Assembly (NCBI GenBank): GCA_932521025.1
Contig: OW051468.1
Span: 4,526,064 to 4,590,063, forward strand
Reading direction: 5' to 3'
From: Oscheius onirici
Taxonomy: Eukaryota; Nematoda; Chromadorea; Rhabditida; Rhabditidae
DNA: 64,000 bases
Of the stretch, positions 60,001 to 64,000 are shown piece after piece (within the stretch, counting starts at the first letter, position 1; every line of letters starts with the position of its first letter). Made by a program: the position numbers and the translations under genes. A model generated the notes under the pieces. That model was not told where the DNA came from. It searched no databases and was given only the letters and a program-made list of their open reading frames with translations.

Positions 60001-62841
60001 AAATATCTATACAACATGTTTAGGGACGGCTTCGCCTTGGTCAAGATGGATGTTCCCGAGAGAACGATGTCTGCCATTACGGTCGTCTTCAATGCCTACT
60101 CTCCAAACGGTCTACTCTACTTCAGAGGAAGTCAAGAGTCTGGAGACTTCCTCACTTTGTATCTGGAGGATGGTCACGTCGTCTTCCGCATCAATTTGGG
60201 CGGTCCTGCAACGACTCAGATCAAGTCGAAGATGGTTTACAACGACGGAAGAGAGCATACTGTCAGAGCCATCAGAAATGAGGGTGGTCTCCATCTACAG
60301 GTATTTTTGTTATTTATTTTTGCAGAAAATAATCATCCAGGTTGATTCGGATGCTGATCGCTTCTCTGCCGCAATTCCCGGGCCAAATACAGCTCTCAAC
60401 ATTGAACATGACGAGCATATGGTCGGAGGTGTTCCCACTGGATTTGCTCTTCAGAAGTTTGCCAGTCATGATATTGCCTGGAAGGGCTTCTTTGGTTGTA
60501 TCCTGTCTGTCAAGCCCAGTCAAGTCTCTGAACTGGACTTGGAACAGGCCACCAGATGGCAAAGAAGAGAACCCGGCTGCAAGTTCAGCCAATCGCGTCT
60601 TGAGCCAACTGATCGTCTGGTCGGCTTCTCCAAGCCTGGATATCTCCTTACACAGGGCGTTCAGATCACGAACAATTCTACGTTAGTTTGCTAGTCGTTT
60701 CTTCTAATTTCTCCGCTTTAGATTCGCCTTCACATTCCGAACCAAAGACGAGAATGGCACTCTCATCTTCCAATCCTCAAAGCTGTCCACTTTCCGTCGT
60801 CGTCAACGGGACTCGGAGCAGTCTGGCAAAGGATTCATGGCCTTCTATCTGTTCCGTGGTTTCTTGGTCCTTCATCTTGGAATAGATGCCGGTTCTCGCA
60901 AAGATGTGGTCACTATCAGATCCCAGACCGCATACAATGATGGAGTAATGCATTCGGTTTACATGGTCAGGAATGAGAAGAGAATTCTGCTCCGTGTGGA
61001 TGACAAAGAAGTCGGAGACGGCACTCTGGACGATGAGACAACTGTCGGCAACCCTTCATCTCAGATGTTCCTCGGTGGATTCTCCAAACGATCGAAGCCT
61101 TCGAATGTTGAAATTCCTACCAGTGCTTCACTCATTGGCTGCATTTCGGACCTCTACCTCGACTATCAGAGAATTCCTCTCGTTCCCGAAGATCATCAGG
61201 CGCAGATCGGAGTCTGTCCAGCTGTTCGGAACGAGTTTGAGCTCTTCGATGATCCTCTGGACGGAGACGGTCGTGGAGCACACATCAAGGACTCGCGTAT
61301 AGTTCATGCTATGGACAAGGACTTTTACGAAATCCAGCAAATAAGTACGGAAAAGCCGGCTCGTGTGGAACCCGACAGATGCGGAGGAGGCTTCTCCCTT
61401 GCCGTTCGCGACGGTTCCAATGCTGTCCGCTTCGGTATTTCCAAGAGCTCTCACAGTCGAGTCAACTTTGTCGACAACTACCCAAACATGACCGAGTTCG
61501 CCGTCGAGATGAGCATTCGCACTGAAAAAGACAACGGAATGGTCTGGGTTTGGGCTGGTATGTTTGAACTTTTTTGAACATGAAATTATCTGTTCAGCCT
61601 ACAAAAACTACACCCGTTACATCTTCCTGAACATTATTGACGGCTTCGCTACACTCGAAGTCAAAGGTCATCGACAGCCAAAGATTCTGAAGATGACCGA
61701 GACTAGACTCAACGACGGTCATTGGCACGATATCGTTATCAGAAAGAAGGAGAAAGAACTGTCGATAAAGGTGAGACCATTTTTGTTGTCAGAACGTTTG
61801 TTGTGTTTGGAAACTGTATCCAGAAAAATATACAAGTTCCTTCCAGATCGATGAGCTCTCTCCCGTTCTGATGACTGATTGTCCCTCTCCTAAGGTTATG
61901 AAACGGCGAATGTATGTCGGAGGAGTTATCTCCAAGCACCGAACCCAGTTCGGACTAGACGTTCCCGGATTCGATGGCTGTATTCGTGAACTCAAAGTGA
62001 ACGGACGAGGTCAACAGCTTGAAGGAGAGTTCTCGCGAGATGTCCTCCCTTGTGCCAAGCCGAACAAGGGAATGTATGCTCACGATGGTGGCTTCGCCGT
62101 CTTCGATGGCCTGCAGAAATCTCTGAAGGCTGGCAACAAAGATCTGGACATTTCGTTCGAATGGAGACAAGTGACTTCGGAAGGAACTCTCTTGGCTCTA
62201 TTGACCAATTCGAAGCCAGAAGATGCCCGAATTACGGTGGAAGTTGCTCAAGACAAGGTATGAATACTTTTGGTACAAAAGTATCCTCGTTTAGATCATG
62301 GTAACCATCATTCATCTGGCTTCCGGACTCGAGATCCGCGACGCCATTCCAGGACTCCGACCCTTTTGCGACTCTGAATGGCACTCGATACAGCTTTTAA
62401 TTTCGGACAAATTTATGAGACTGACGGTAGACGGAGAGAAAAATGAACTTCCTTTGGACATGATGACCAACAGTGTCATGCAGCTCTTCCTCAATCTGCC
62501 TGTCAATATTGCCGGAGTTTCGGGTGAGCACCAGAGCTGACAAATTTCTATTTTAACTGTGGCCCCTTACTAAAGTTTTCCTTTGAAATAACAGACTACA
62601 GTTTTCAAAAAAAACTAATTTTTAGTTTGTTGTTTCTGGTAAACTTTGTACTACTCATATTTTATCTAAAAAAATTTCGCCAAAGTAAACAGAAATTCTT
62701 TCAGCTCCCGTCTCTGACAAACTGAACCTGACCTCGATGGTCGGCTGTTACCGTGAACTGAAACTGTCAGGCCAGCCGAAATACTTCGAAAAGGCACAGA
62801 AGAACAACAAGGTTATCGTCGACGGATGTCCCTTCCATTGA
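51001..62841 (+). CDS. Laminin subunit alpha (alpha1/2 type)
   Basis: Twenty-three exons encode 3265 residues: 51001..51121, 51162..51300, 51436..51589, 51705..52214, 52255..52372, 53052..53244, 53286..53522, 53560..54174, 54214..54487, 54525..55400, 55444..55788, 55918..57284, 57363..57466, 57505..59375, 59417..59603, 59643..59925, 60024..60300, 60341..60681, 60722..61557, 61598..61770, 61847..62257, 62295..62523, 62705..62841. Frame is kept at every junction. Order: signal peptide, LamN (RGLFPSIFNLAT, WWQSPS, YYSI-type DISVGGQCICYGHAESC), LE repeats, first L4 domain (about residues 535-720), many LE repeats, second L4 (about 1270-1475), LE repeats, coiled coil (about 1690-2260), five LG domains to the end. 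Two L4 domains place it with the alpha1/2 class (nematode lam-3, fly wing blister) rather than the alpha3/5 class. It builds basement membranes. Introns at 51590 and 55789 use GC donors. Poly-A signal at 62861. Confidence 0.95.
52570..52735 (+). repeat. Dispersed repeat, copy in laminin intron 5
   Basis: It aligns with 17405-17585 in the Ly6-like gene's first intron and is followed immediately by the family member at 52745-52990. Together they fill most of this 679-nt intron, by far the longest of the laminin gene. Confidence 0.6.
52745..52990 (-). repeat. Dispersed repeat related to the SINE family
   Basis: On the minus strand it starts AAGCTACGGTGTCTGTGGCG and passes GTGTGTTTGTCTG and ATGGCCACGAGAT, as in the 48594 element. 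It ends GCGACGAAGTCGGCTGGTCC, like that element's tail. The middle differs and the box-B segment is absent, so this is a variant or deleted copy. Confidence 0.55.
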
Positions 62842-63000
62842 ACCTCCCCAGTGTATAAGAAATAAACGGTTCTAATAGTTCACTGACAATAAGTGACTAA
62901 CATACATGAAGTAGCAAAAAGTGGTAGGCACGGCCTGGGAGGAAGGGAAAATGTACAAAGTTACATGAAATATACAGAGGGAGGCAGCTTTCAAAAGACC
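62842..63000. other. Laminin 3' UTR and convergent intergenic gap
   Basis: Holds the AATAAA at 62861-62866, then about 130 bp to the stop codon of the convergent minus-strand gene. Confidence 0.6.
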
Positions 63001-63690
63001 CTAATGGAAAGGCAGATTAGAGTCGTAAAGGGTGACCTGAGAAATGTAGTTGTTTTCCTGAACTTCGATGACGAGTTGGTCGATTCCGTAGAGGTACGTG
63101 GATCCGAATGGATCGTTCGGTCCGCGCTTGCGAGAAATCACCGGTTTGATGACTTCATCCGAGTTTAAATCCTGGTACGAGAAGATGTGGTTCACGTCCG
63201 GGTACTGAAATATACTGTAAGATGTTTTACGACTTGATTATATGACTCATGGCTGTCAGCAGACAATTTGCCTTTCGTATAGACGCGCCTAATGACCACA
63301 GTCTCCAGCTGTACGGTCTCAAATTCACAATTAGGCATTCAAAAAGCGCACAGACGAAGATTATGCTAATCAATCCCGACAGTACAGACGCTGCTGTACA
63401 AACTGACCTTGGTGTAATTAGTGATGGTGAAGTCCTCTTTTTCGAGCTTGATCTCGAAGAAGCAGCGAGCATATCTGGAATCGTTTAATCGTGTACAAAG
63501 AACAATAGATGTCTCTTGAAGCGGTGCGGAAGATGCGCTCCTTTTTAGACAGCCGCCCTTGAGCTGATGAATAGCGTGAAATGAGCCTTATTTTACGCGT
63601 CGTACCTTTAGGAGGTCTGCCTCGTAAAAACCTCCTTGACGACCCCCGCAAAAGAGACTTCCGAAATTGGACAACGAGAGACAAAGACAT
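63001..63690 (-). CDS. 3' end of an unrecognised minus-strand gene
   Basis: Three exons are supported: 63001..63204, 63408..63563 and one beginning upstream and ending at 63606. Introns are 203 and 42 nt and both junctions are in phase 0. The residues read GSLFCGGRQGGFYEADLLK, then LKGGCLKRSASSAPLQE, SIVLCTRLNDSRYARCFFEI, KLEKEDFTITNYTK, then YPDVNHIFSYQDLNSDEVIK and the end QVTLYDSNLPFH. Codon use (ATC, TTC, GAG, AAG, GAC) matches the well-supported genes of the window. Several cysteines and an N-glycosylation-type site suggest an extracellular protein, which is inference. The 5' part lies upstream of 63690 and probably runs beyond the window. A competing plus-strand frame at 63249-63488 is treated as a shadow. 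Confidence 0.5.
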
Positions 63691-64000
63691 GTGGCCATAA
63701 TCGGATTTCGTGGCGCATTGCTCATGCTCCGGCATTTACAGCACCCAAAAGGCGCCGACACCGATGGATTGCAGACGCGATTAGCAGCTCTATGTGGGGT
63801 AGCCACGAGGCTGGCAGCAAGGATGGATGTGCTCCGTTCCAATTTGGAAGCTTGATGAAAAGAGTTTGGGGACAAAGGGGAGCACAGCGGAACTATCTAG
63901 AGCCAAAAGACGTAGTTTGACAAGGACAGGAAGACAGAATACAAGCTGGAACAGTCAAACTCACATTCCAAAGTCGTAGTGTCCAGGTATGTTCGTGTGC

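Noticed and set aside
63249-63488. Plus-strand frame MAVSRQFAFRIDAPND
   Set aside because: It overlaps antisense to a minus-strand exon pair with better codon bias and matching splice phases, so it is most likely a shadow.

Overview
The window looks like nuclear DNA of a small-genome animal, most likely a nematode. Real genes are split by very short GT-AG introns, mostly 37-43 nt and very often exactly 39 nt, ending in TTTAG or TTTCAG. The gene set includes a laminin alpha chain, myosin VI, a heterotrimeric G-protein alpha subunit, a leishmanolysin-like (M8) gene, a secretory phospholipase A2-like gene and a seven-helix receptor that resembles nematode Str-type chemoreceptors. The nematode call is an inference from gene families and intron style; the species is not recognised. 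Exon models were built by hand from reading-frame continuity and splice signals, and every complete model given with exon lists keeps frame across all its junctions unless stated.

Layout. 1-12 kb is gene-poor, with dispersed repeats (including a tRNA-like SINE), one tiny gene for a secreted peptide with eleven consecutive histidines (4729-5330, minus) and one orphan exon (7286-7545). 12-24 kb carries small, mostly secreted or membrane genes: a Cys-containing secreted protein (12005-12377), an intronless acidic repeat protein (12668-13342, minus), a five-exon secreted protein (13685-14360), a Ly6-like, Thr-rich, probably GPI-anchored protein (16991-20591), a single-pass membrane protein (20986-21797, minus) and a broken phospholipase A2-like gene (23565-23992). 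25-40 kb is a dense cluster of recognisable genes: myosin VI, a myosin VI tail-only paralogue, an ACSF2-like acyl-CoA synthetase homologue with a degenerate active site, and a G alpha subunit (minus). 40-50 kb holds another small secreted protein, a C2H2 zinc-finger gene (minus), a second inverted copy of the acidic repeat gene (44696-45397), a Str-like receptor gene (minus) and a damaged leishmanolysin-like gene (minus). 51-63 kb is one complete 23-exon laminin alpha gene predicted at 3265 residues with the alpha1/2-type two-L4 layout. The last kilobase holds the 3' end of an unrecognised minus-strand gene.

Relations. No operon-like or pathway cluster is evident. The notable relationships are duplications: the acidic repeat gene exists as two near-identical inverted copies about 31 kb apart, and myosin VI is followed 2.1 kb downstream by a headless copy of its tail whose last 121 nt are identical to the parent. 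Several genes (PLA2-like, M8, acyl-CoA synthetase-like, receptor) show broken frames or lost catalytic residues, so the region mixes conserved core genes with fast-decaying ones.
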